From Anarhynchus alexandrinus (Eukaryota > Chordata > Aves > Charadriiformes > Charadriidae), in contig VUYV01000004.1 of NCBI GenBank assembly GCA_008711295.1, positions 5,355,635-5,419,634 of the forward strand: DNA of 64,000 bases, in the 5' to 3' direction. A model generated the notes under the pieces. The model searched no databases and had not been told where the DNA came from. It was given only the letters and a program-made list of their open reading frames with translations. Position numbers and translations under genes: made by a program. Below are positions 1 through 11,084 of the stretch, piece by piece. Position 1 is the stretch's first letter. Each line of letters opens with the position of its first letter.

Positions 1-3000
1 TCTTCCAGGAGGCAGCAGGTAAAGCTCAGAGCTCACGTGCTGCTCTTCCCATGCCAGCTCATAGCACAGGGCCCCTCTGTCTCCAAAGAGAAGGGAGGGA
101 TGAGCCAAGTACATGAACTCCCAGTACACAAGGACTTCAAGAAATCCCTCAGGAAAAAAGATAAGCCCCATCTTTATCATACTGCAATAAAGATGAACAA
201 AAGACCTACTTAAAAAAATAAAAGAAAGCATAGAACCCGGATATATTCCCTTCAGGGCTCTTTTATACCTCAGAGGAAAAACATGAAGTGGTATAGGGCC
301 AGTATTGTTTGCTTGGTTTAACACCAGACCTTTAACTTTTAGTTGTCCCTGGGTTCATGGTGGTAACAGGACACGGGATGGTCTCCAGAACACCTACACA
401 ATGCTGTCAGGCCAGCAGAGGTGACCTCCTACATAGTCCTTCAACCACAGGAGCTACACACCTCTAGTATCTAATCCCTGTTCATTTATTGCTCCTCCTT
501 CATCCTTTCTTCCCACTCCTTCCCTGGAGCCGCAGGCATCATTTCCCATCCTTACTCATTACCTTGGGAGATGGGGATCAGCCAACTCACTAAAAACCCT
601 CTAAAAGGCAGGAAACGCCACACTTCGTTGCTCCTCATCCACCTACAAAATATGCATGTTCAGGCATCTTCTCACCTAAGCTGCTTTTAAACCTGCCATT
701 CAGAAGTGGTTTGGGGTTTAAGTTTCAGGCTGTAGTTCTGCTTTGTGATGTTCTGGATACCTGGAAAAGGTTTTGAAAGCATTTTCCCTGCTCTTACTGG
801 GTAATAATTTGTTTCAGAGAAAGATTCAAGAGTCCTACTTACATTGCTGAATTAAACACAGGAATGTTTTGGAAACAGAATTAAACCCTTTTCCTTTTTT
901 TTTTTTTAAAAAAAAGTGTATTTATTTTTCTTTAAAGCCTTAGGTGCTTAAATTTAGCCTTTGTTGTTCCATAAAAGAAATGGGTCTTTTCCGAGAATAA
1001 ATAAATAAGGTAAAGAAAAATATCACCTTCCACACTTTGCTGCTGGGTATAGAGCATCCTTAAAGAGGGACAAATCCCACTGAGATATGCTGCCCCGGGT
1101 CTCCAAGGGCAACAGGCAGTCAGGGTCCAGGAACCAGGCAGGGTTTGGTACTTGCATCCCAAGTTCCAGGGCAAAAGAGTCCCCCTGACACACCATCGTA
1201 TCCCCACATTAACTGTTGAAACCACCACCACAAAGCGCTGAAGCCCGTCTTCACACTGGAAGCAAATACATTTGCCATCGCCTTTCCCCGACGCTACACT
1301 GAAGCCCTTATTTAGCCGGCAAAATGCTCACAATCCCGCTCACTCCAGAGACCACAACGGAGCTGGAAGAGCTGGCATCTGTCATCAGGTTTAATACTCC
1401 AGCTGAAAGACCGAGCCAAGGCTTTGTGAGCCGTAACGCGCGATGACAAATTTCGGATCAAGGACAGTGACCACGTGGCCGTGATTACCATCAGGGGTTT
1501 ATTGGCAGGGAAAGCCAGCGCGCAGCCCGCACAGCCATTTAAGGCCTTCTCTGATGCAGAGAAGAAAAGAAAATCCCATCTGGTAGGTGCTCTGATGTAG
1601 GGAAACACGGATTAAGAGGCTTCCTCTGGTGAGCAACTACTTTCCAAATCACCAAATCTAAACAAAAAAAAAACCCACACCCATATCAACACAAAGCCCA
1701 CATTTGTAGAGGCTTCTGCCACCCTCAAGAGCATCCTCACTGCCAAGTGCTAACAACACCAACTGCACTGATGGTGGCAAAATGTGACATTTAGTCCAGT
1801 CTCTTCCATTTGAGCATGTAAGTACATTTTTGCCGTGCCAAGCACACTTTGCAACAGGAAGACTTAAAACCCAATTGCAGAATATGCTGCGTGCAGCGAT
1901 AAGAAATTCATCTATTTCCACTATCTAATCTAATGCGTGCGGCAAGGCTCCTGCCGCCCCGCTGGACCCACTCTGGGCTAATCTGGACGAGCCCAGTACA
2001 CTCTGCACAGGTCGCTCTGTTTCTGCTTTCCTCAGAGCCATGAGAGCAGCTGGAGTGGGAGAAACCTGCAGCGCTCCAAAACAACCCCTCCAAGTCCAGC
2101 ATCTGAACCCCCCAGCGGCCTTCGTGGTATTTACGACCAGCCCTTAATTCAGTTTGATTCTTAGAAAATGCCACAAGCCAAGTCATTTTTGCATTATCCC
2201 AGTAAAAGTAATGATGACAAAAGAAAAAAAAAAAAAGATTGGGGTTTGTGGTTTCAAAAGAAGCGCTTAAGTGCCTGTCGACCACATCCTCACGATCCTT
2301 TCTGCTCTCCGTTTCGGATAGCAGTTAAATACATTTAAACCTCCCTGCAGTCCCCTTACAGCACAGTCCCACCCGTGGGCTCAGGCTCGCTCAGGACGGT
2401 GCAGGGGCTGGTGCCCACCATCACTTTCTTTTCCTCCCCCGCTGTGAAGGTCTAACGTTATCAACACTCTCCAAGACATCCCTTACATGTCTTGGAGTAC
2501 AGCCCATGAAACCACACTTGCCTCTGGTCAGCCAGCCAGGAAGAAGTTTTTAAGTCAAAGACTAAAAGAAAATGCTGTCAGGTTAAGGAGGAAGGAATAC
2601 CCCTTTTTGCTGTGATTTAGGATGACGGTGCAGAAGAGACCACAGGAGAGGCAGAGGCTGTGCCTGTGGTCACAAGTCCCCCTGCCCGCCATCCCTGCTC
2701 AGCCCTGCGCTCATTCCCTCAACCCGCTGAACATCCTTGAAAGCCATAAATGCTCACACCTGCCTTTAAATTCACACTGCACAGGGAGCCAGCAGCCTTG
2801 ATCCCGCTCCCCACACATGTGTACCGTACAAAGGGGCTCCTGGCACCCAGGAGGAGCCTCCACAAGCATGAACTGCCAGCATCCATGAGATTCAACCCAA
2901 GAGAGCGGCAGTGCTGGACTCCCACCTCTCTCCTGCACTGTGGTCATTTTCCAGCCCAGAGAATAGGGATAAGCCCACACCACCACTCTCCCACATCAGC

Positions 3001-3051
3001 ACCCCACCACAGGCAGCTTGGGCCAAGCCTTGGGACAGAAACAGGCCTTGG
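1..3051. other. Gene-free unique DNA
   Basis: No coding exon, RNA gene or clear transposon was recognised here. The open frames in this stretch are short, lie on both strands and have no family-like composition. A T-run followed by an A-run lies near 895-915, and A-runs occur at about 1662-1673 and 2221-2236. The part at 1240-1600 is richer in CpG than its surroundings and could be a conserved regulatory segment, but that cannot be judged from one sequence. GC content rises towards the CR1 copy that begins near 3052. Confidence 0.6.
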
Positions 3052-3842
3052 GTCTGTGCAAACCTCATGAAGTTCAACAAGGCCAAGTGCAAGGTCCTGC
3101 ACGTGGGTCAGGGCTATCTCATGCACAGACATGGGCTGGGTGGAGAATGGATGGAGAGCAGCCCTGAGAAGGACTTTGGGGTGTTGGTGGATGAGAAGCT
3201 CAGCAGGAGCCAGTGATGTGTGCTGGCAGCCCAGAAAGTCAACCGCATCCTGGGCTGCATCCCCAGCTGGGTGAGGGAGGGGATTCTGCCCTTCTGCTCC
3301 GCAGAAGGGAGACCCCCTGCAGTTCTGCATCCAGTTCTGGGGCCCCCAACATAAGAAGGACATGGACCTGTTGGAGAGGGTCAAGAGGAAGTCACAAAGA
3401 TGATCAGAGGGCTGGAGCACCTCTGCTATGAGGACAGGCTGAGAGAGTTGGGGTTGTTCAGCCTGAAGAAGAGAGGGGTCCAGGGACACCTTGTAGCGGC
3501 CTTCCAGTACTTAAAGAGGGCCTACAGGAGAGCTGGGGAGGGACTTTTTACAAGGGTATGTAGCGATAGGACAAGGGGGAATGGTTTTAAACTGAAAGAG
3601 GGGAGATTTAGATTACTTATTAGGAAGAAATTCTTTCCTGGGAGGGTGGTGCAGTGTCTCAGATTGCCCAGGTTGCCCAGAGCAGCTGTGGCTGCCCCAT
3701 CCCTGGAGGTGTTCAAGGCCAGGCTGGACAGGGCTTCAAGCAACCTGGGCTGGTGGGAGGTGTCCCTGCCCATGGCAGTGGGGCTGGAACTAGATGATCT
3801 TCAAGGTCCCTTCCAACCCAAACCATCCTACGTGTCTATGAC
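3052..3842 (+). mobile_element. CR1 LINE, 5'-truncated copy 1 (3' end of ORF2 plus 3' tail)
   Basis: CR1 is the main non-LTR retrotransposon of birds. Copies are usually cut off at the 5' end, and this one keeps only about the last 0.8 kb. Translating the plus strand gives relic ORF2 C-terminal motifs in order: LMKFNKAKCKVLH near 3065, FGVLVDEKL near 3175, IRGLEHL and RLRELGLFSL near 3400-3470, then GRFRL and PSLEVFKARLD near 3600-3730. It ends with the family's TTCCAACCCAAACCAT box and a decayed CTATGA tail. The frame is broken by TGA at 3214 and TAA at 3352, and the segment near 3312-3402 (QFWGPQHKKDMDLLERV) lies in another frame, so nothing functional can be made. It is in the same orientation as the copies at 10.5 and 63.1 kb. 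The 5' border is good to about 10 bases; the subfamily was not assigned. Confidence 0.95.
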
Positions 3843-5949
3843 AAAACCACCCCAGACTTCGTGCTGCATCCATCCATGGCTGTGAGTCAGCAGCTGAGGA
3901 GGGCAGCAATCAGCTTGAGGGTTCCTGCTTCTATTTGCAGTGCCACCATTGATTCAGCAGGAGAGATTAAGAAAGTGCCTTTACCACATCCTGGTAATAT
4001 GGGGATTTAAAAAAAAAAGCCATTAACCAAAGTTTGTTTAATCAGGATTTGCAAAGCACTGAGAGATACTCAGGCACCATTAAGTGCAGACTAACATCAT
4101 CATGCACTAATCACCCAGTGTCAAGATGTATAGAGTTGCCTATAGCCATAAGAGGCACCTAGCCGTACAAAAGGCCCCCACCAGGCTAAGCACCTCATTT
4201 CCACCGCTCCGAGCTGTTTCACTGCTCCTGAAGGTAGTTCTGTGCCTCTGGAGCTGAGCATGGGGGTTGGATGTACAAGGAGAAGTGATGCCTCCAGATG
4301 AAAGGTTTTAAATGCACCCAGGATGGGGGCTGCGGCTGGGTGACAGCCGACAGGATCAGGCTCTGTGGGACATCTTTGGTTTCTCAAGCTGCTTCAGCTG
4401 CTGGAATGAAGCACCTCACCTTTGAGACAGAGCGCCAGGGGAAGCAGAGCTTCTCCAGCCGTCCCACCTCAAGACTAAATCGTGTCCTCTCTTTTCCTTA
4501 CCTTCAAAGCAATAAATGCAAGAGAGGATTTATTGCTTTTCAACAAGTGCCACAGAACATCCATTTCATTAATTTACATGGGAGAGGGGGGGAAGGAGAT
4601 GCCAGTTCAATAAATTCTCCCAGACTATTGCTTTGAAACAAACAACTCTGCAGATCCGGGCTGTGGATGTCACAGCAGAGGCTTTTATCCAAATGAGCTA
4701 GGCGTTCTCAACAGAATGACTAAAATGTTTCAAGAAAACAAAAAAAAAAAGAAAGAAAAAAAAGAAGACATGGCTTACAAAGAAGCCGCTCTCTACAAAA
4801 GGCAACGTATCACTGACACGTTGTTTGAACTCCCAGTGGTGTATTAAAAAAATAAAAATAAAACCCCTCTAAACCACAGCTGCATCCTCAGCTTGCACTG
4901 CTGTGTTATTTTAGCTCGGAGGGAAAAACGACATTTGCTAATGCCTTTTTCTTCTCTCTTCCCCCCCACCCAGAGAGGAAAAAGTGTTTGTTTTTCTTAC
5001 GCCCAGTGTTTACCATGCGGATGGTGCAGCTCCGGTCCCTTGGGGCTGGAGAGAAAGCGGAGCATGTTTGGAGAGGGGTGGCTTCAGGGAGGGATCCTTC
5101 CCATCTGATTTACTGGCGAGGCTGGAGCGAATAAAAGGGATAGTCTTTCCCCCACCCCGAGCACAGCAGGGCTGCAGATGTGAACAGTGAATACCAAATC
5201 CCGCCTGAGCCCACAGCATTTCTATGACAATAGAAAATAAATAGCTCCGTATTTGTTTATTTAGTTAACTTGACTTCTGAGGGATTCATTTTGTGCTACT
5301 GAAGAGGAGGAAATGGGGATGAGATGAGGGTGACCTAGTGGCCCCGCAGACCCCGCTGCTGCCCACACCGATCCTTGCCACCAAGCTCGACACTCTGACT
5401 GTGTCACCCCAGGGAAACCTGCAGGGACGTGGTGCTGGCCCTTTGCAGAGCCACCTTGAGAGGACCAAACACATCCCAGGTGTGATGTCTCATGGGGTGA
5501 AGTGCTCCAAGCCGAGGGGCAGGCAGTGCTCCTTGGCCACCCATGTGCTCACAGGGAACCTGAGGTCCAGGGGTTGCTCCCAGCTGTGCCCTGTTTCATG
5601 ACCAAGGACCAGCACACCAGTTACCACACCTGAACAGCTATACGAGGTTGCCTTGCTCAACACCTTGTCAGTGCACAGGGTGGTTGGGGGGTATCAAACA
5701 TGGCTTACTCAGTGTCCAGGGGCACCCCAACACTCGCGCTGCTCCCTGCGCATCACCACTGTAGTGAGGATACCAGGGAAGGGTGGGCTGGGGATGGGAT
5801 GCAGCCAGGATGGGGATGCAGGGTTGGACAGGGAGCGTGACAGCTGCCTCTCCACATCATGATGGGGACCCCCCTTCAGCACACAAACAGCTACACAACG
5901 TCAGAAACTGTGGCAAAGACACTAAAGGAGCAGAGGCAGAAGGATGGAG
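3843..5949. other. Gene-free unique DNA with A-rich tract
   Basis: No gene was recognised. An impure A-rich tract lies at about 4735-4770, with short A-runs near 4009 and 4845. Moderately GC-rich sequence at 5010-5220 and 5330-5870 supports open frames of 60-90 codons on both strands. These look like by-products of composition: none has a family-like motif or consistent splice borders. Confidence 0.55.
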
Positions 5950-6012
5950 CAGTGAAACATTGATCAAGATTACCCAGTCAGTCTGTAGCAGAGCCAGGAC
6001 AAGAAGTTTTAT
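5950..6012 (-). repeat. MIR-like SINE relic (core region)
   Basis: The segment keeps the order of the reverse-complemented MIR core: a remnant of the AAGTGACTTGCCCAAGGTCAC block, then CCCAGTCAGTCTGTAGCAGA, then GCCAGGACAAGAA at about 5970-6005. MIR elements are tRNA-derived SINEs that were active in early amniotes, and only diverged pieces survive in birds. The assignment rests on recalled consensus similarity and not on an alignment score. The borders are approximate and the 5' and 3' thirds of the element are missing. Confidence 0.55.
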
Positions 6013-7165
6013 CTACTGGCACCTTCTGTAATGCTGTTTTCCATTAGATTATGCCATAATGACTCGCACGTTAATTATACAAGCTTCAAGCTTCCTGGTT
6101 TCCATTTTGCCTTTCCATTCCATATCACTTCTCTCTTACAGAAAGCAAACCAGAGACAGACAAATGCCAACATGTGCAAACACATCCTTACCCTTGCCAT
6201 CCAGAAGAACATATCAAACAAATCTGACATCAGTAGCTCAAGCACATACTGTTCTCTCTCCATGCTATTTTCAATGCATTTTATCAAGAGCAAACATTTC
6301 CTTTGCACACCTATCTCCGAAATCCAAATCAAAGACTTCGTCTTTCCTTCTGCTAAAAACAAACGGAGAAAACAAAGCAAAAACCCACAGGGAAGGTAAC
6401 TGCGCATAAGCTGGAGACGAGCAGATGGGCTCCCCTGTGATCCAGACCCATCTGGGACTTGTTTCAGGATTAGGGCTCAAGTGGCAGAAAGACAATGTCA
6501 GATTTATTGAAGGTATCTACATGTCAGGAGCAGCAGAGGGGCACTAGGGGACAGACCCAAATAACCCCCAGCAGGGAGACACCGACCTGCTGCAGGGGGA
6601 ACGTTCCTGCAAAGCCTCATGAAACGCCCATCAGTGTTTTTAAGCATGCCCTGTCCTCCAGAGGCCTCTTGGAAACTGGTTGTGTGTCCTCCAACCTGAT
6701 GCACCCCATTTCATGTTTTTTAACATCGTTACGAGAAAATTATCTCTGTTTAGACCCACACCTGAGGGATTTTCCATTCCCATTCGGGCCCCATGCCCCG
6801 ACCCCCAGCGCTGCCTGGCTTGTGGGCGCAGGCAGCCACTGTCCTCAGCAACCTCTAACGGCAAATATTGAAGGTAGAGCTTGCAGGCGTTTGTTTAAAC
6901 AATTGGAAAATACACGACTCTTATCAGAAAGTGTTCGGCTTGATCTGTTTTGCCATCAGATAAGAGTAAAAGCAGAGGGGTTTGTTTAAAAGTGTACAAA
7001 AGTATGTTTTTGGGGGCCAATAGTTACTTTTTCGGTTTTCCAGTTATAAAAAGACAGAGGAATTATTCTTTTTATTTTTGAAAATATATTTTCTGATCAT
7101 TTCCAGACTTGTTTTTAAAAAATCTTTCCACAAATACTAACATTTCTGCTGCCTCTGATTTCTAC
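6013..7165. other. Gene-free AT-rich DNA
   Basis: No gene was recognised. The stretch 6031-6400 supports overlapping open frames of about 110-120 codons on both strands, but they lack family motifs and lie in ordinary AT-rich sequence. The interval 6870-7010 is rich in GTTTGTTTAAA-like and TTATCAGA/AGATAAGAG (GATA-type) motifs and may be a conserved non-coding element. No homology information is available to test that. Confidence 0.5.
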
Positions 7166-7335
7166 CAGTGATGATCACTGCAGTATCTAAGCACCTCACA
7201 AATCTCAGTTAACCTCAGTCATCCTGGGAGATAAAAACATATTAATAATCCTGTCTCAGATATGGATAGGCCAAAGCAGCGAGCAAACAAGGCCAACATC
7301 TCACACCGAGTGCCAAGGCACAGTTCCTCCCTGGC
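7166..7335 (-). repeat. MIR-like SINE relic, near full length
   Basis: The plus strand reads like the reverse complement of an ancient amniote MIR-type SINE. It opens with GTATCTAAGCACCTCACAAA (7182-7201), continues with a degenerate TTATCCTCA-like part and ATTAATAATCC (about 7243), a CAGATATGGATAGG block matching the usual CAGATGGGGAAACTGAGG box, and then a decayed CAAGGTCACAC region to about 7335. The order of blocks is what supports the call, because individual bases are strongly diverged. There is no coding capacity. Confidence 0.6.
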
Positions 7336-8847
7336 ACAGCCTGGTTTTGGGAGCAGGGAGGTAAATGGGAGCTTCAGGGCTCCGCACCTTCCCAGCAGCA
7401 CACCAGGAGCACACGACACAGCAAAGCGGCTCCAGGAGCTGGTGGCGAAGCCAGTTCAACTGGAATATGGAGGCTAATTACACCCTAGTATCCTCACTGA
7501 AATATTTCTGCTCAACGAGACGCAACACCTAAACCACCAGATCAGTTTCTCCAGAAGCATTACAAGTTTTGAACCCCAAACGGTTGCATGTCAACCCTAA
7601 ATTCAATCCTATTGATTTAGTTCCCCCTCAGCTTTTCCTGTTTTCTGATACAGATCCCATCACCACTCCCTCATAACTTTCACAGGGCTGATCTACACAG
7701 GATCTGAAAGATAACGAGCTGCTGTTATTCTAATTTCACAAGCAAGGGCTGGAGCGCAGACAAATTAGTTGGTTAGCTGCTATCAGGCACATCTACAGCA
7801 CAGCGAGGAGAGGGACACCCCAAGTCAGAGGCTCAATTTAACATCCGTTCAGCTGTTCTACAATTCCTCCGAGATACCAGCTGGGATTTGACCTTGTAGC
7901 TACTTGAGCAAAGATAGGGAGTGCTAATATAACCTTCAAAGAGACAGTATTACATGGCTGCTTCCTATATCATGCAAAGATAATACCAACATGTTTTTAA
8001 ATTATGTATTATAAAAGAAGGCAATGTGAGATTAAGGCCACTCTTATTTTCCCCAACAGAAATTTTCAGTCTTTTTCCAGCAGCTTTGTCACAGAGTTTA
8101 AGGCTCACAGAATTATAGTTACTCTGCTTTATTCCCCTCTGACCCTCTCAAAAGGCAATTTCCCATGTCATAAAGCCACCTAAAACGTAACGCATGTTAC
8201 CTTACTCCTGTCTTCCTGGGAGCATCAGCCCATGAAACACAACGGCAGGTGATCTCCAAAGCCTCAGCCACAAGCAAGAAAGCCTGATCTGCGATGGCTT
8301 ACGGGCAACATCCTCTGCTTCTTGGGGACACACAGCTGGGTAAGACCTCACCATGCAGCAACACAGACAGGCCACCCACTTACCTCCTACAGACCAGGCT
8401 GCCAACTCCTTCTGCCACCTTAAATAGGAGATTACCAGCTTCTCTTCCACCCACCACAGCCTCCCATCCTTCCTCTCATTTGTTACAAATGAGACACATC
8501 CTAGCCAATTAGCTAATAATTAAACCTAACTTCCAGGGCTCCCAAGCTTTTAGGGCACCAGTTCCCAAGCTCAGACTAAACTTCCTTTCAGCCAGTTTTG
8601 CATATGTTTCAGCATAACATATGTTTTTGTCTCTGCTACCCTTCTCACAGCCCCGGGGCAATGCGTGAGGCAGGGGCTGTGATTTCCCCAGCCCCGTGCC
8701 CGTCTCAGTTGCTGCTCTCCCTTTATCTCTCCTTGCTGCAACAGATAAACACCAACGCAAGGAACCAGAGCTCTTGGTCCCCTGCCAAAGTCCCTTCCTC
8801 TCTGCAAATTGCCCGGAAGAAGGTTTGTGACACTAGCTTTTGCACTG

Positions 8848-8899
8848 CTTTTTTTTTTTTTTCTTTCTTTCTTTCTTTTTTTCTTTTTTTTTTTTTTCC
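8848..8899. repeat. Poly-T / CTTT low-complexity tract
   Basis: About 50 bases of nearly pure T are interrupted by a short run of CTTT units near 8864-8880. On the minus strand this is a poly-A / GAAA tract. Lysine-rich or phenylalanine-rich translations across it are artefacts. It could be the decayed A-tail of a minus-strand insertion whose body would lie at higher coordinates, but no such body was recognised. Confidence 0.85.
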
Positions 8900-9290
8900 C
8901 ATCCTGCCCTGACTCCTGGAGTCCTCCCCTCCACCGCAGCTCAACCTTTTTGCAGCTCCCTGATCCGTACTCCATCGCATCTGCTGCCGTTGCAGTGCTC
9001 CCCTCTCACAGGGTGTGCGGTTTCCCTCACCTGCTCGTTTGACACGCTATAAGCCTTCTGTTTGCTAAGCTTAGAGATTATTCTGCCAGCCAGGAAACCA
9101 TGTGAGACTGGTGGCGAGACCCAAACTGAAAATAAAACTCGAGACAAAAGCATTCAAAGAGACTGCAAAACTGCTCAGATTAACAGCAGGCGACAAAGAG
9201 GCTTTTACAGGCAGGCCAGGAGCACACGCTCTGCCTCCCCTGAGCTGTCACTGCCAAATGAATTTGCTGATCTCAGGTGCCAAGGGACAC

Positions 9291-9309
9291 AAAAAAAAAA
9301 AAAAAAAAG
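9291..9309. repeat. Poly-A tract
   Basis: An uninterrupted A-run of about 19 bases, preceded by AGGGACAC and followed by GAGCTTG. No retrocopy or SINE body was recognised on either side. Confidence 0.85.
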
Positions 9310-10329
9310 AGCTTGATCCAAGGAGAAAATCCTACCAAATCTGGCCTTCGGCTGGGGCAGGACGGGGAGGGCTGGCAAAGCCAGAGCTGCTCTCCCCGGC
9401 AGCAGCCGCGGTGAGAAGTGCCCGCTCTCCGTCCTCCCCCTGCCCCAGGGATGCTCATTTTTATTTCTCCCTCTGGAGCAACACGTGGACGTATCATGAC
9501 TTGTATTAACTGCCTATGGAAGAAAATAAGTATTTCCCCTCTCTTTTTCCTCCAGCTCTTGGGTGGGACAGCGGCAAAGGCCACGGGGCTGGTGTCCCCT
9601 TGGCAGCAGCAGGCGCCCTGGGCGGCGGTGGGAGCTCAGCCCGGCACATCCTGCCCGGGGTGGGAATGGTAATTCACTGTGGACGTCCATCAACAAGATG
9701 TGACCGCCTTGAGTTAAAAGCAGAAACATTTTAATAAGAAATGTGCCTCTGAGTCACGATGCTCCAGGGACCAGTGGTGTACTGTCTTATCCACCAGCCT
9801 TGCTTGGGGACTTTCTTAAGGTCAGGATCTGGGCTCAAAATTGCCCAGCTGTGAACAGAATAAACACTTGGTCTTGTTTGCTCGCTCGAGCTAAAGGTGA
9901 GTCACTCGTAATAACTTGCAGAGGGAAAATTATATGAGTAATACTTTGAGAAAGAAGGTATGAAAAATACAGAGAGGGAGATTTGCGACGTATTTAATAA
10001 TCACGAGCCCTCACAGAATCATGATCCTCTCAGAGAACCGTTCCTAATGCTCACCGTCGTCTGATTGCACTGCTCTGGAGCATGCTAACCCTGAAATGTT
10101 CTGCAAATACATTTGTGTCGCTCAGCCCTATCTGTGTTTAGAGAGCGTCTTCGAGAACACATTAAACACTTCAGCTGCTAAAGCGAGTGTCAGCGCCGTC
10201 CCAAGAGCCTCTGAAGTAAATGATGTCATTAACCACATCATGGGAATACTCGTATTAATCTCCCGGCTCTGTGCAAACCTGCTTTGCTACACCAGAGCCA
10301 CAGGTGTCAAAGTCGGTGTGTTGGCACAT

Positions 10330-10546
10330 TTTCAGCGGCTCGGAGCAGCCGGCAGCGGGGAGAGCTGTGAGGCCGGACCCCGCTGCCGGCTCCCGCTGAG
10401 CCGCAAATGGAGGAGCAGGCGGGAGATCCTGGCCAGCACTTGCCTCTGCGCCCGGCAGCATCTCCCCGGCCCCACCGGGCTCCTGCCGCCGCCGCGTTTC
10501 CAGCCCGGCAGAGCAAAGCCAGGCTGGCACAGCAGCCGGCGGCTGA
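10330..10546. promoter_or_regulatory. CpG-rich patch directly upstream of CR1 copy 2
   Basis: By hand count this patch holds about 20 CpG dinucleotides in roughly 220 bases, far above the AT-rich sequence to its left. It includes GCCGCCGCCGCG near 10488-10497 and several CCGG sites. Such orphan CpG patches in birds may be distal promoters, enhancers or local GC-rich pockets. A plus-strand frame opens near 10096 and runs through the patch into the CR1 copy for 249 codons. It is a chimera of unrelated parts and not evidence for a gene. Regulatory function is inference only. Confidence 0.35.
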
Positions 10547-11084
10547 GCCCCTGCTCTGTGAGACCCCCCCCTGCAGTGCTGCATCCAGCTCTGGGGCCCC
10601 CAACATCAGGAAGACATGGACCTGTTGGAGCCGGTCCAGAGGAGGCCACAAAGGTGATCAGAGGGCTGGAGCACCTCTGCTGTGGGGACAGGCTGAGAGA
10701 GTTGGGGTTGTTCAGCCTGAAGAAGAGAGGGGTCCAGGGACACCTTATAGCCCCTTTGATGTCTAAAGGGGCTACAGGAAAGCTGGGGAGGGACTCTTCA
10801 TCAGGGAGGGGAGCCACAGGACAAGGGGGAATGGTTTTAAACTGAAAGAGGGGAGATTTAGATTACTTATTAGGAAGAAATTCTTTCCTGGGAGGGTGGT
10901 GAGCCCCTGGCCCAGGTTGCCCAGAGCAGCTGTGGCTGCCCCATCCCTGGAGGTGTTCAAGGCCAGGCTGGACGGGGCTTTGAGCAACCTGGGCTGGTGG
11001 GAGGTGTCCCTATCCACAGCAGCGGTGTTGGAACTAGATATCTTCAAGGTCCCTTCCAACCCAAACCATTCTATCATTCTATGG
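10547..11084 (+). mobile_element. CR1 LINE, 5'-truncated copy 2
   Basis: This is the last 0.54 kb of a CR1 element. It aligns by eye with copy 1 from the GAGACCCCCC block onward, through the GGGCTGGAGCACCTCTGC and GAGAGTTGGGGTTGTTCAGC blocks. The GGGAGATTTAGATTACTTAT block carries the same ACTTAT variant as copy 1, where copy 3 reads AGATAT. The terminus is well kept: TTCCAACCCAAACCATTCTA followed by ATTCTATG (about 11058-11083), the short 3' repeats typical of CR1. Relic RLRELGLFSLKKRG is readable near 10690-10735. Truncation lies just inside the CpG-rich patch, and the 5' border is uncertain by about 15 bases. Confidence 0.95.

Larger units (their letters stand above)
7336..10329. other. 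Gene-free DNA with homopolymer tracts
   Basis: No gene was recognised. The interval 7680-7860 may contain a further, very decayed MIR-like piece, but it is too weak to call separately. A long pyrimidine tract lies at 8848-8899 and an A-run at 9291-9309. The interval 9340-9680 is GC-rich, with several CpGs and open frames of 70-135 codons on both strands that look composition-driven. Confidence 0.55.

Noticed and set aside
7680..7860. Another MIR-like relic
   Set aside because: Faint resemblance with no continuous box order.
8571..9052. Lysine- or phenylalanine-rich small proteins around 8.85 kb
   Set aside because: They are produced by the poly-T/CTTT tract in different frames and strands.
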